Below are positions 1-9,827 of a stretch of DNA of 64,000 bases, in pieces (the stretch's first letter is position 1; each line of letters starts with the position of its first letter). The position numbers and the translations under genes were made by a program. The DNA comes from Guillardia theta CCMP2712 (taxonomy: Eukaryota > Cryptophyceae > Pyrenomonadales > Geminigeraceae). Where the stretch lies: positions 868,551 to 932,550 of the forward strand of contig NW_005434654.1 in the NCBI RefSeq assembly GCF_000315625.1. The letters are read 5' to 3'. The notes beneath the pieces are model-generated. The model ran no database searches. It was not told the origin of the DNA and saw only the letters and a list, made by a program, of their open reading frames with translations.

Positions 1-2
1 AC

Positions 3-134
3 CCAGCTCACATCCGGCGCCTCATGGCAGAGGCAGTCGCCAATCCAGATCACTCGGATCAGGGAGCCGAAGGGAACTCCCGTGCCGCTCGAGAGGCCAT
101 GGGAGGATCTCCCTTGTACATTGAGAGCACATGA
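3..134 (+). CDS. 3' end of a gene cut by the window edge
   Basis: One frame is open from base 3 to a TGA at 132-134, giving 44 codons that end in SPLYIEST. The codons are GC-rich at third positions like the real genes further on, and the other two forward frames give poorer sequence. There is no start, no recognisable domain and no splice evidence. It is probably the last exon of a plus-strand gene to the left, but a chance open frame of this size is possible. Confidence 0.35.
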   Translation, partial: PAHIRRLMAEAVANPDHSDQGAEGNSRAAREAMGGSPLYIEST

Positions 135-470
135 TACCAGGACTGATACGACCAACCCCCCCCAGCTCCGCATCCTCCCTCGTTGCTACGCCATTCCTTG
201 ATAACCCCCGTGTATCCGTACGTACCCCATCTTTTCATGGGTCAGGGACCGGTGGTCACCCCACAAACTTACCCGGGTGCAGAGGCATGCAGCAGACAAA
301 CGCAAACAACCGATGAATGTATGGATCGTTCGATGTGAAAGTGAGTAGAATGACAAGGTTGTTGAGGAAGAGTGCTGGAGACTGTGCGGAGAAGTATAGG
401 AGAGGTCGGGAGGAAAGGATGAGAGAAGAGTGGAAGAGCAGAGGAGGAAAGGAGGAAGAGTGGAGGAAGG

Positions 471-534
471 AGCACGAGAGCACGAGAGCATGACAGCACG
501 AGAGCATGACAGCACGAGAGCATGACAGCACGAG
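471..534. repeat. 16-bp tandem repeat
   Basis: Three perfect copies of agcatgacagcacgag (487-502, 503-518, 519-534) follow two 8-bp half units agcacgag (471-486). The stretch 135-1765 holds no gene I can support; it contains this repeat, a purine-rich tract near 360-480 and the tracts listed next. Confidence 0.85.
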
Positions 535-1129
535 AGGACCATCGCGAGCAAGGGGGCAGAGGGGGTTCATTTTGCTGGTTGGCCGCTCACAACTCACAGG
601 GTTCTGGCACTTTGCCGGGACGATGGAAGGTAGAGCATCGAGTTGTTTCAGGATGAGGCGAATCTGTTGTACAACCTTGGATAACAAGATAGAAAATGGA
701 ATAATCAGGAGCTGTGTTTACTGGAACACAACAAATAAAAGCACGCTACTTGCTACTGCTGCTCTCTTGGAAGTGAAACTCTACCATGTGGTCCGGGGTA
801 CCAGAGAATTGTACGAATGAAAGTAACATAGTCACAGACAAGGACAGGATGGGAGATCGAAAAGCACTAGATGGTTTTCTCTGAAATGCTAAGGAAAGAT
901 GGCGGGAGAGGCAGACTGTAGCAAGCCTGAGATAGGGCACTCGTGGCACTGCTGATTGAAAGCCTCAAACATTTTTTACATTCAGGGAAGATAGCCTTGC
1001 ACTGGTGTACAACTGGTATCTGCTAGAAGATTTGCACGTCGAGACATGGTTTTCTTTCCATAAGCTGCTTCTCGTGTATCTTGCCTGTAGCCTTCATCAG
1101 AAGACTTGACTCTGTCCCTCCCCCGCTCC

Positions 1130-1250
1130 TGCGTCTTCTCCCCTCCCCTCCCCTCCCTCCCCTCCCCTCCCCTCCCCTTGTTCACTTTTCCCCTCCCCTC
1201 CCCTCACTCCCCTCCCCTCGTTCACTTCTCCTCTTCCCTTTCCTTCCCTC
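1130..1250. repeat. Polypyrimidine CCCCT tract
   Basis: An interrupted run of CCCCTCCCCTCC-type units. The open frames of 81-86 codons across it are low-complexity Pro/Ser/Leu strings and are not genes. Confidence 0.85.
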
Positions 1251-1369
1251 TCGGCTCGCTCCCCGTCTCCATTGCTCTGGGGGCAGTCCCTGTTTCCTCA
1301 CCTTCGACGTTCTCGTCGATTCTGATGGTATACAAGTTTAGGTACCTTTGACAAGACTACCCCAGTCGT

Positions 1370-1680
1370 ACCCACCACCACCCCTACCACACCGAGAAAA
1401 AAAAAAAAAGAATAACCAGTGGTACGCTATAGCCCTGCATTCTTGCCCTACCTTCTATTCCTCGAACTTCACCCCTCACCCCCCCTCATGCCCACCGTGA
1501 ACCCTGGTCATCTCCCTGGTCATATTACCCCTGTCCGTAACGGCCCCCTTTATCCCCCCTTGAATCACCCCCACCTTCTAGCGCAAACTATTCCTCCATT
1601 ATGGTTTACACCCCACACTACCCTACCCCATACGCAAGCTGTCATCATGTCGGTCGTAGTGAGTCCTAGGGGGCGTGCAT
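1370..1680. repeat. CCCTACCCC-rich island upstream of the antiporter gene
   Basis: C-rich stretch with many TACCCC and CCCTACCCC words and an A13 run at about 1398. The same kind of island recurs beside most other gene starts in this window (see findings). It has no fixed period, so it is not a simple tandem array. Confidence 0.6.
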
Positions 1681-1765
1681 AGTGCATACAAAAGCCAGGG
1701 TAGGTGATGTCCAAACTGAGGAAGAAGGGGGTAGGGGGTGGGAGGTCACAGACTACTGGGGAAGG

Positions 1766-4703
1766 ATGGCAGGAGCAGCAGCAGCGACGGCGGATCGCTC
1801 GGGGGGGGAAACAGCCAAGGCATGGTTCACCTTCTTCATCGTCTCCTTGGCAGCAAAGCTTGTAGGACCTTTCTTTCCGCGCATCGGGTTCCCTCTCATC
1901 ACAGGATACATCGTGACGGGAATGGTCGCAGGACCCTACGCATTAGAGATCGTGAAACAGGCCGATGTCAACGATCTCTCTTACATCAACATGGTTGCTC
2001 TGGCGTACATCACTACCTCAGCAGGAGCAGAACTTCACATACCAGAGCTGAAGCCACTGATCAAGGCCTTGCTTGCACAGACGACCGCAATTGCAATTAT
2101 TACCTTTGCTCTGGAAACTGTCGTCGTTGGCCTTCTTTCGAGCACATCTCTCCTCTCATGGATAAATCCCTTTCCTTCACAGTGCAGATGGGCGGTTGCT
2201 ACTATCATGGCTTCTATCTGCATAGCTAGAAGTCCAGCGACAGCCATTGCGCTTGTCAAGGAAATGCGATGCAAAGGCAAAATGACTTCCACCATGTTAG
2301 GCATCACCGTGCTATCTGATCTGTTCGTCTTGATCAGTATTTCCATAACAACTTCATTCGGCATGTCTTCTTGCAAGGGTCTGCCGTTCCAAGGCGCATC
2401 TTTGGGCATTGTGATTGCGATGATCATCGTCTCGATCTTGATCGGAGTAGTGATTGGCTTTGTCTTCATGGGCCTCATGATGTTCAGCAGATTTGAAATG
2501 AATGCCTTGATCTTTCCTCTCGGATTCCTCGTATTTCTTGGGAGCAGCGTGTTCACAACTGAGGTCTCGAAGCGGGTGCCGGAGGATAAGCAGATGCATC
2601 TTGAACCCCTCTTGATGTGCATTGTTGGAGGGTTCATTTGTGTCAACTTCAGCTCCTTTCACCATCGCTTCTGCGATGCTCTACAAGTGGCGGCCCCCTA
2701 CATCTTTGTTCCCTTCTTCACTTTGGTTGGAGCAAGTCTTGACCTCAAGACCTTCGCAGCTTCTATAGGGTTTGCACTCATCGTCGCGCTCGTGCGAGCC
2801 ATATGCATCTTCACCGCAACCTCTTCCACAGGCTGGCTGGTGGGGCAAGAGAAAGCAACGAACCTCACGATCTGGATGACGCTGATATCCCAAGCCGGAT
2901 TCTCCCTTGGTCTTGCATCAGAGATTGCTCACAAGTTCGAAGATTGGGGCAGAAAATTTCAGGCTGTAATCATTTCTATCGTTGTCATCAATCAGATGAC
3001 TGGGCCTGTGCTCTGCAAACTTGCACTGCGATGGTCGGGAGAAGCAGGACGAGCGACTGGAAACGAAGCTCACGAAGAAGCTGAAGCGGATCCTCATGCT
3101 GTACACAGAGCTGACAAGTTCAAGGCCTTGATCCTTGGCTGTACGTCTTCGTCCAAGGCTGTATCCATGAATTTGCTGCGTGAACGATGGGGTGTTGTTA
3201 TGTTGACATCCAATCAATGTGAAGCTGAAGATGTCAGCAAAGTGATCAGCGAATGGGCGGTAAGATGTTCATCGTGTCATTGCAAGCTGAGCTCACAAGT
3301 GTGTTTTTTGTGCAGGAGGAGACGAGGACCGAAGAAATCAATCAAGCGCTTCAGAGTGGTCTTGATCCACCTGTGTTCCCAGCTGTGCCCATGGAAGAGT
3401 CCTTCAAGGCTCTGCCAGTCACAAAGGATAACAACACCACACCCTTCCAGCGAAGCAACTCGCTTGACAACCTCGTCAACTCGAACCTCTCTGCCGATGA
3501 AGTGATCGCGGAGAACGGCGAGGAGAGTTTCGACCAGGCAAGAGTCACCCCGCGCAAGTCGAAGGAGCTACAGATGGATCCTCTTGTCCCGCAGAGCCCG
3601 AAGATGCCTGAGGGAGACGGTTTCAATCGCGCCCAGTCCTACATCAGCCATCAACTCGAAGTCGAACTTCAGAACCTCCCGACATGCGAGGAGAAGCCGC
3701 TTGCTCTCAGCGGTCCCGACTACCTCGAGAAGTGCAAGGACTTGTTCGCTGTGATGGACAACATGGACGGACTTCGAGTCATCATCTTGGCACTCTTGGA
3801 CGACCTGCAGGCCTTGGCTCTGCTGGAGTCCATCCAGGAGCATCTGTCCTCCAGATCTGAGTATCAGAACATCCGTTACATCGTCTTGATGAAGGAAATA
3901 AGGTGGGCAGAGGCCTTCACCATGTTGGACGCGGTAGCCTTGCACGAGTTTGTCAGTTCGACAAAGGTAGCGGTGGTGGCGTCGGTGACCTCGGACAACA
4001 ACCCCTTCACCATCGCCCCAGCCTGTAGCGGTGCAGGAGCTGTCAGCGACGCGTTCTTGGAGTTCTTTGATGGCCCGATGATCTCCAAGTGCTCTCCCAC
4101 CAGCTTTCCGTGAGTTTCTTGTTAACGACCTTCACTTGGGTTTCGCATGACCGAACTTGTTGCAGGGCGAGCCACGACTGGACGAGCGGAGTCGATCGGA
4201 TCAACCTCAAGCTCATGACCATGCTGCGAGAGAGGATGCAAGTCAGGAAGACGAGGGCATCGGGCGGTCGGATGCTCCGAGCCATCGAGGACTTCATTAC
4301 CAGAAATCTTCCAACACCAGCAGCGACTCCCATGCTGAGGCCCATCAATGCCGTCAGAACGCTGACGTCGACGCCTCCAGCCACTCCAAGCCTGAGGACA
4401 AGAGCTGCTCACATCAATTCCTTGCCTCCGCTGCAGGACCTCGAATCCACGGTCGTGACTCCGGGGGGTGAAGACAGAGTTTGAGAGCCGGTCACCTTCA
4501 CTTGGTTCTGTTGCAGTTTTGAGACAAACTTGGCCGGAGAGGACCAGAAGGTTTATGCCTTCAAGCTCATGTGTAAATTCCACATATCAAGCGTCAGCAG
4601 ACTCTACAGTTTTACCGAGCCCTCCAAGGCCCTAGCCTTCATGGTTTTGGAATCAAGTTTTCCGAGTTCGAAGGATGCAGCTCAACTTGATCATCTGAGC
4701 TAA
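1766..4703 (+). CDS. Cation/proton antiporter, CPA family (KefB-like)
   Basis: Monovalent cation:H+ exchanger with a cytosolic C-terminal half. Exons 1766-3259, 3316-4109 and 4166-4467/4484, with introns gtaaga..gcag (56 bp, phase 0) and gtgagt..gcag (56 bp, phase 2). Residues 1-430 hold about a dozen hydrophobic segments. The early GFPLITGYIVTGMVAGP block is the typical first pore segment of Na+/H+ exchanger domains (PF00999). The remaining roughly 350 residues are soluble, with acidic and Ser/Pro-rich stretches. I chose ATG 1766 (gaaggATGG) over ATG 1682, because the extra 28 codons lie in repeat-like DNA. The 3' end is unclear. The frame stops at 4484, but a typical intron (4468-4516) would lead to a good open exon ending at 4703, and that exon is one base out of phase at a G6 run. 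The substrate ion cannot be told from sequence. Confidence 0.85.
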
Positions 4704-4784
4704 ACCAGACTCCTGCCACAGATCCTTATTGATCGCATTTAAGTTAGATTTTACTTTCCTTTTGTCATGAAACGAGTGTCACCC

Positions 4785-4871
4785 AGGGAGGCTCTCCTGT
4801 CTGGCCGGGCCGAGCGACTCTGCCGCAGTGCGGCTCCGGGCCGCCGGGCCGGCCCGGCCCGGCCCGGCAGT
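4785..4871. repeat. GC-rich island
   Basis: A short block of CCGGGCCGG-type sequence inside AT-richer intergenic DNA (4704-5083). It shares the 11-mer tgccgcagtgc (4821-4831) with the island at 31.1 kb (31139-31149). No open frame of interest. Confidence 0.5.
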
Positions 4872-5083
4872 TTCCTATTATCCCAGTCGTCCGCACGCCT
4901 TTTCAAATTCTGCTGCTCATGAAAGAAATGGGAAGCGATAGGACGGGGGACTGGGGGGAGGCAACACAGGAGAAAGACTGAAAATGATGAATGGTCAGGG
5001 TACAACCAATGACAGTCTCGTATAGTAGGAACAGGATAACATTGGATTGAATTCGAGCTTGAGATTCGAGAGTAACGAGCAGC

Positions 5084-6087
5084 ATGCAGAAAAATCTTGA
5101 GAATGTCCTGACTTTTCACTGTGTTTTGTGGCAGGAAATTCTTCAGGAGATGGACTTCGAACTAGTGACAGCTGAAGAAGCTGCATTGTTAGATATGACA
5201 GGTTCGTCACATCAGGGAGGAAATCTACCCCTGGCTGACTCGTTACGTAGAGAACATCTGTATGCAAAAAGCTCAAATCAAGAGCTCAGTTGCTGTCTTC
5301 CGGCATACCTCAAACAAAGTTCACCGCAACGATCCTTACGTTAAAGACGGCAACATAAAAACATGCCAGCAACCTAGCTCAGTAGAGATGCAAAGCAGAA
5401 AACTTACTGAAGGTAACATTTGTCCTACAAACGCCCCGCCTTCTAAAAAACCTAATGACAATTCCTCAGCCTCGTCCGATGTCCAATATTTGAACGTGGT
5501 AAGCATGTGGATGTGACAATCTGCTATTTCAATGATGGCTTCTCATTTGAAATCCAGTCGTGTGTTCCTTCGTCCCATTTGAACTCGAATGCTCATGATA
5601 TGAACCTTGTCGGAAAGCAACATCAACCGGCTATGGCAGGTAATTCAGTTCTTGCACAGGAGGATATTTTGTGAAGGGAAAACACAGTGTTAGACGATGC
5701 AAGAAACTTTAACAACAGTACTTCGTCCATCCTACCTCTATCGACGGCATCAGAGAGATCGCAGTACCAGAAGACCATCAATGAGATTTTGGAGAGATCG
5801 GACGTAGAGTTCGTGGGGGGGAAACGAATCGTGAAGCGAAGTGGCTGGAGAAAACTTGCCTTTGCTTTCAATGTGAGCTTTGAGATGAGGTGTGTGTTGA
5901 TTTTCTTTTATCTTATTGCTCTTTTGAAAGCAGTTGACGTAGCTGCAGGTCTGAAGACATCGAACGTGACAGGGAAGGTGTGATAGAGGTTCAAGTGCGA
6001 GTGAACGATATGACGTCACATGGCAGGCAATGTCACATACGCCAAGTTCGTTCATCGAGCAATCTTACCCAACGGAAGATTCGCTGA
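5084..6087 (+). CDS. Unrecognised five-exon gene
   Basis: Model: 5084-5201, 5290-5498, 5558-5639, 5688-5889, 5949-6087 (249 residues). All phases agree and introns are 48-88 bp with GT-AG ends. The N-terminal half is acidic and Ser/Asn-rich. The C-terminal half has a basic patch (GGKRIVKRSGWRKLAF) followed by RSEDIERDREGVIEVQVRVN and a basic end. I do not recognise a family. Exon 1 is the weak point: a good acceptor (gtggcag at 5134) lies inside it, so the true start may be upstream, and its donor (gttcgt) is poor. Confidence 0.6.
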
Positions 6088-6283
6088 CGCATGGGGTGCC
6101 TGCGATGCAAGGGAGAAGCGTTTCATGAAGCCAAATCATGACGTGCCAGCAACGGCTGAGACACGCGCAAAGAACCGGGCATGTGCTGATCTTTTCGGGA
6201 TCGGAGAGTCGAAGCGCTGAGACACAAGATAGAGGGAGGAGTGACTTCTTCGTTCTGCAGCTTTCAAACATGATATGGTACAT

Positions 6284-7770
6284 TCAAACAGCACTTAATT
6301 CTGCTACTACTTCCGGGAAAGTTCCTTCTAAGTTGTTGCCATGTAAATCCATGCTCTTCAATCCCTGGACATCCAACAGAGTCTCAACGCGAGATGCTGG
6401 TAGAGCAAATTCACATCTCACCGGCATCGCTGCACTCTGCTTGATCTGAAACTGGGCAAAGGACGCCGGGATGGTCCCGGTGAGGTTGTTGTAGGAGAGG
6501 AAGAGCATCTCCAGCCTAGACACACACATCAGCGGAAGAAGCTGTGATAATGTCTCTAACACCTCGGAGCATTTACAAGCTCCCCGGGAATCGACCCATT
6601 CAAACGATTGTCGGAGAGAAAAAGCTGCCGCAAATGTCAGGACAAGCTCTTCATCCAAATCACTTGTCGGACGTTCTGTAAGAGGGGAAGGCTCCCGAAC
6701 GAACTTGGGATGCCGCCAGTCAATCGATTCGAGCGAAGGTCCCTTGAGCAGCAGGTCACATGGAGGTGGAGAACTAGAGGCTCTCTGCCATGGTAGCAAA
6801 CACTTACACTGAAGTGAGGTTTTGCATCTGACCAATGCACGATGGGATCACGCCATTCAGCTTGTTCAGAGCAAGGTTCCTAAGACTGAACATCATCGAA
6901 CGAACCCGCGAGTCATCAAGAACATACAAGTTCTGAAGCTCGGACAAGGCACAAAGAGAAGGGGGAAGCTCTCCTTGTAGAGCATTCCTGGTCATGTACC
7001 TGAAGCCCTTTAGATAAAGAAGATTTTCCGAGCAACTTACAGTGACTTTAAACTGGTGAGGTTTCCAAGGTTCCACGGCAAACTTCCGTTGAGTCCCAGG
7101 TCTGCCAGGAGCAGTGAAGTGACCTGTTATTGATCAAAGCACATGAGATACGTTCCAGGAGCAAGAGAGAGATCAGGAAAAGTGATGGTGATGGTGATGA
7201 TGATGACAACGACGACGACGACGATTGGGAGGAGGAGGAGGAGGAGGAAGTGATGGAGGAGGAGGGCAATAAGTGGACTAGGGCGACGTGAATACGTGCG
7301 AGGGCGAAGAAGAAAACGAGGAGGCACCTTTCTATTGCTCCCTAACAACGTGCCAGAGCACGTTACCCCCTTGAAATAGTCGGAGTCGTCGCATGGATCC
7401 ATGTTCAGTTCCCATCCCTGTGACGCTAACGTAAGATACACGCCAGAGTGACAGCATCGACTGACTTGCGTCCAAGCAAAGCTCTGCCGCCATTGACTCC
7501 CAATCGTCAGATTGTATAAGGCTACCAAGACCTCCTCTGCATTGAATATAAGGGAGAACGAGTAAAAGTTCATTTCTCACTGTCTGTCGGCGCAATGGGA
7601 GCATAGCACAACGGCAAGAAGAGCAAGAGAATAACAGCATTGAGGTACACCAAGAAGATGAGACCAGAACTGTTGGAGCGCTGCATGGCCGTCGTCATAA
7701 CCGAATCCTCATCCGCCCGCCGCCATGCCGTACAACGCAAGGTGTACGGGTCCGCCTCGTAGTGAATCAC
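6284..7770 (-). CDS. Membrane-anchored leucine-rich-repeat protein
   Basis: Ten exons, read from the right: 7581-7770, 7466-7536, 7328-7417, 7041-7123, 6928-6999, 6808-6885, 6673-6742, 6563-6624, 6422-6515, 6284-6364 (296 residues, all phases consistent). Residues about 33-55 form one hydrophobic segment (GLIFLVYLNAVILLLFLPL), a signal anchor or uncleaved signal. An LRR N-cap follows (LYNLTIGSQW, then DPCDDSDYFKGVTC), then about seven plant-type repeats such as LFLSDNRLNGSIPGEL and LFLSYNNLTGTIP. Exon joints fall at the same place in the repeats, mostly phase 2, as in plant LRR receptor genes. There is no kinase domain, so it resembles a receptor-like protein; the ligand is unknown. The 204-bp intron 7124-7327 carries GAT/GAG microsatellites. 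Confidence 0.85.
7180..7265. repeat. Intronic GAT/GAC/GAG microsatellite
   Basis: A run of gatggtgatg, gacgacgacg and gaggaggagg units inside the third intron of the LRR gene. It makes that intron four to five times longer than its neighbours. Confidence 0.8.
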
Positions 7771-7910
7771 ATTCGCTCTAAAGTTTCAAATTTCATAATA
7801 ATATTTGAAAAATTGGCTTGAAGACCTTTGCTGGCCGGCGGGGGATGAGGGACCTGACTGCCACATAAACGTAAGCACGAAAGATGAAATTTCGTGAGGG
7901 CGAGGATGGA

Positions 7911-7940
7911 AGGGAGGGAGGGAGGGAGGGAGGGAAGGCA
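7911..7940. repeat. GGGA tandem tract
   Basis: About seven gggaggga units in the 7771-8333 gap between the divergent LRR and hydroxylase genes. The rest of the gap is purine-rich on this strand. The 160-codon minus-strand frame over it is a low-complexity Ser/Pro/Leu string. Confidence 0.75.
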
Positions 7941-8333
7941 GGAAGAGAGGAGAGGAGAGGAAGGAGTCAGGAGACGGTGAGGGAAGAGGAGAGGGTGGTT
8001 GGGATGGTGGATCCAAGGAGAAGAGGGAAGGAAGAGGGAATGACGACGGTGACAAGGGGATAGAGGGTTGGCACGTGAAATTGAGAGCACAGAGACGGGA
8101 AGGACCACTCGAATCGATGTAGAGACAGCGGCAGAGAGGGATGGGGAGGGAGGGGGAGGAATGGGTTGTAAACTGAGAGTTATGTGAAAGAGAGGTAAGG
8201 CCTTCAGTTCAGGACAGTTTTGAAGTAATAGGCGACGGAAAGAAAGCACAGAGAGAATAGAAACCCCATCACTGAGTTGAGAGATATTGTATGGTATCGA
8301 TGTGCTGATGTTGTTTCATGCCAGTACCCCCAG

Positions 8334-9750
8334 GATGGTAGCAGAAGCGATGGCAGGATTGGCGTGGGGTGCGACGTTCAAGTAAGCGATTGTTCCACGA
8401 CTTGGCATATTCTGAGTTTGATCAGATTCTGGGACGCGAGTACTTGGTCCATGCCAGAGGTTTTTAGCAGGAATCTGTGAATGCAACATGCCGCCTCACT
8501 CGTTTCTACCAGTATGCCTTGTGGTCTGTGGTGATCCTGTTGGGGCTGGAGCTGATGAGCTACCTGGTGAATGAGATTCCTCAGAGGTTTTTCAACCCAT
8601 CCGCCATCCCCATCAGGTCTGAAACCCTCGACCTCACTGAAGGGCTGTGATGGAGAAGCGCAGAGGGAAGCACCTGGACGTGCTATCATGGAAGGATATC
8701 AGTTTCATCACGTGGAACAAGTTCACCACCACGTGAGTCTCGTTTCTCTTGCAGTCGCAAATGACCCTCCTTAGGTTGTTCACCTATCACGCCCTTCGTT
8801 TCTGCTGGCTTAGCCCGCGGATCGCTTGGGTGTCTGCACGATTGGCTGATCGACTTTCAGGCCACTGACAACGCTGATGCAGGGCTGGTCTGAGATGACA
8901 ATTTTGAATACAGTCATCGCTTTCTTCTCATTGTTTGGTGACTTTTATCCTTCACCTGACTTGTACATCTCAAGTGCTTGTGGGCAGTGGTTTACGATTT
9001 CTTCTACTGTATCTGGCACAGAATATTACACGTCAGGGGGCTGTACAAGTACGAAAAGATATCATGTCAAATGAAGAACTGAGTTTATCTGCAGATTCAT
9101 TCACAAGCACCATCACCATCAGGTCTGTCTTCACGTCTTTCCTCTTCCCCCCTGATGCCTTGCCTGGGTTAGGCTGCGCCATCCCGAGGGAACGCAGGTG
9201 GATGAAAGCAATGGCGGAAAGGCTCCTGCTGACTTGCGGCAGATGCCGTGAATGTTCATCCGATTGAATTCATCGTGGGGGAATACTGCCACCTCCTCGC
9301 CATCTTCATCATCCCGTAAGGCTGGTGTTGAGAGAATTGAGTCTCTCACATCTCAACAGATGCCATGCTGTTGTTGCTGCTGTCTTCGTCGTCCTGGGAG
9401 GGATTCTGGCATCTCTCAATCATACGGTATCTTCTCTTCCTATTCTTTGCGCTCCTTTCCTCTACTCTCCTCTCCTTTACTCTACTCTACTCTGCTCTAC
9501 TCTACTCTACTCTACTCTACTTTCGTGTTGATCCTGCTCGTGGTAGCGTTACGATATAGCGGTACCGCTGCTGTTCGATACGAAAGCTCACGACCAGCAC
9601 CATGTTATCCCGACAGTCAATTACGGACAGTGAGCTTGAGATTGCATGTAATGAGTGTGTTGAACGCAAAGCAGGTACACGATGCTGTGGGATCGAGTGT
9701 TTGGAACTTACGTTCCTCATCCTCTGTCGTCACGTCCTAAGGCAGAATGA
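8334..9750 (+). CDS. Fatty-acid hydroxylase / sterol desaturase family enzyme
   Basis: Di-iron membrane oxidase of the fatty acid hydroxylase superfamily (PF04116). Twelve exons: 8334-8380, 8426-8459, 8513-8616, 8664-8732, 8861-8937, 8988-9048, 9095-9122, 9173-9197, 9243-9315, 9360-9426, 9547-9629, 9675-9750 (247 residues, every phase consistent). The histidine clusters appear in order: WHRILH, IHKHHHHQ and AHDQHH, with NVHPIEFIVGE, LNHTRYD and NYGQYTMLWDRVFGTY in the expected places. Several exons are tiny (25, 28, 34 nt). The substrate (sterol, sphingolipid or alkane) cannot be fixed from sequence. It converges on the Kelch gene; the two stop codons are 77 bp apart. ATG 8334 lies in agg-ATG-G; an upstream exon is not excluded. 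Confidence 0.9.
9460..9525. repeat. Intronic CTCTA microsatellite
   Basis: Repeated tactc/ctcta units in the 120-bp intron 9427-9546, upstream of the acceptor, acting as an enlarged pyrimidine tract. Confidence 0.85.
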
Positions 9751-9827
9751 GATTGGTTCACACCTTTGCCCAGCTGCTTTCTCTATGTTCAACTGTATTA
9801 AGTGTAAAGTGAAAGAAGACACAAACG

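Noticed and set aside
1081-1351. Two overlapping Pro/Ser/Leu frames
   Set aside because: Translation of the CCCCT tract only.
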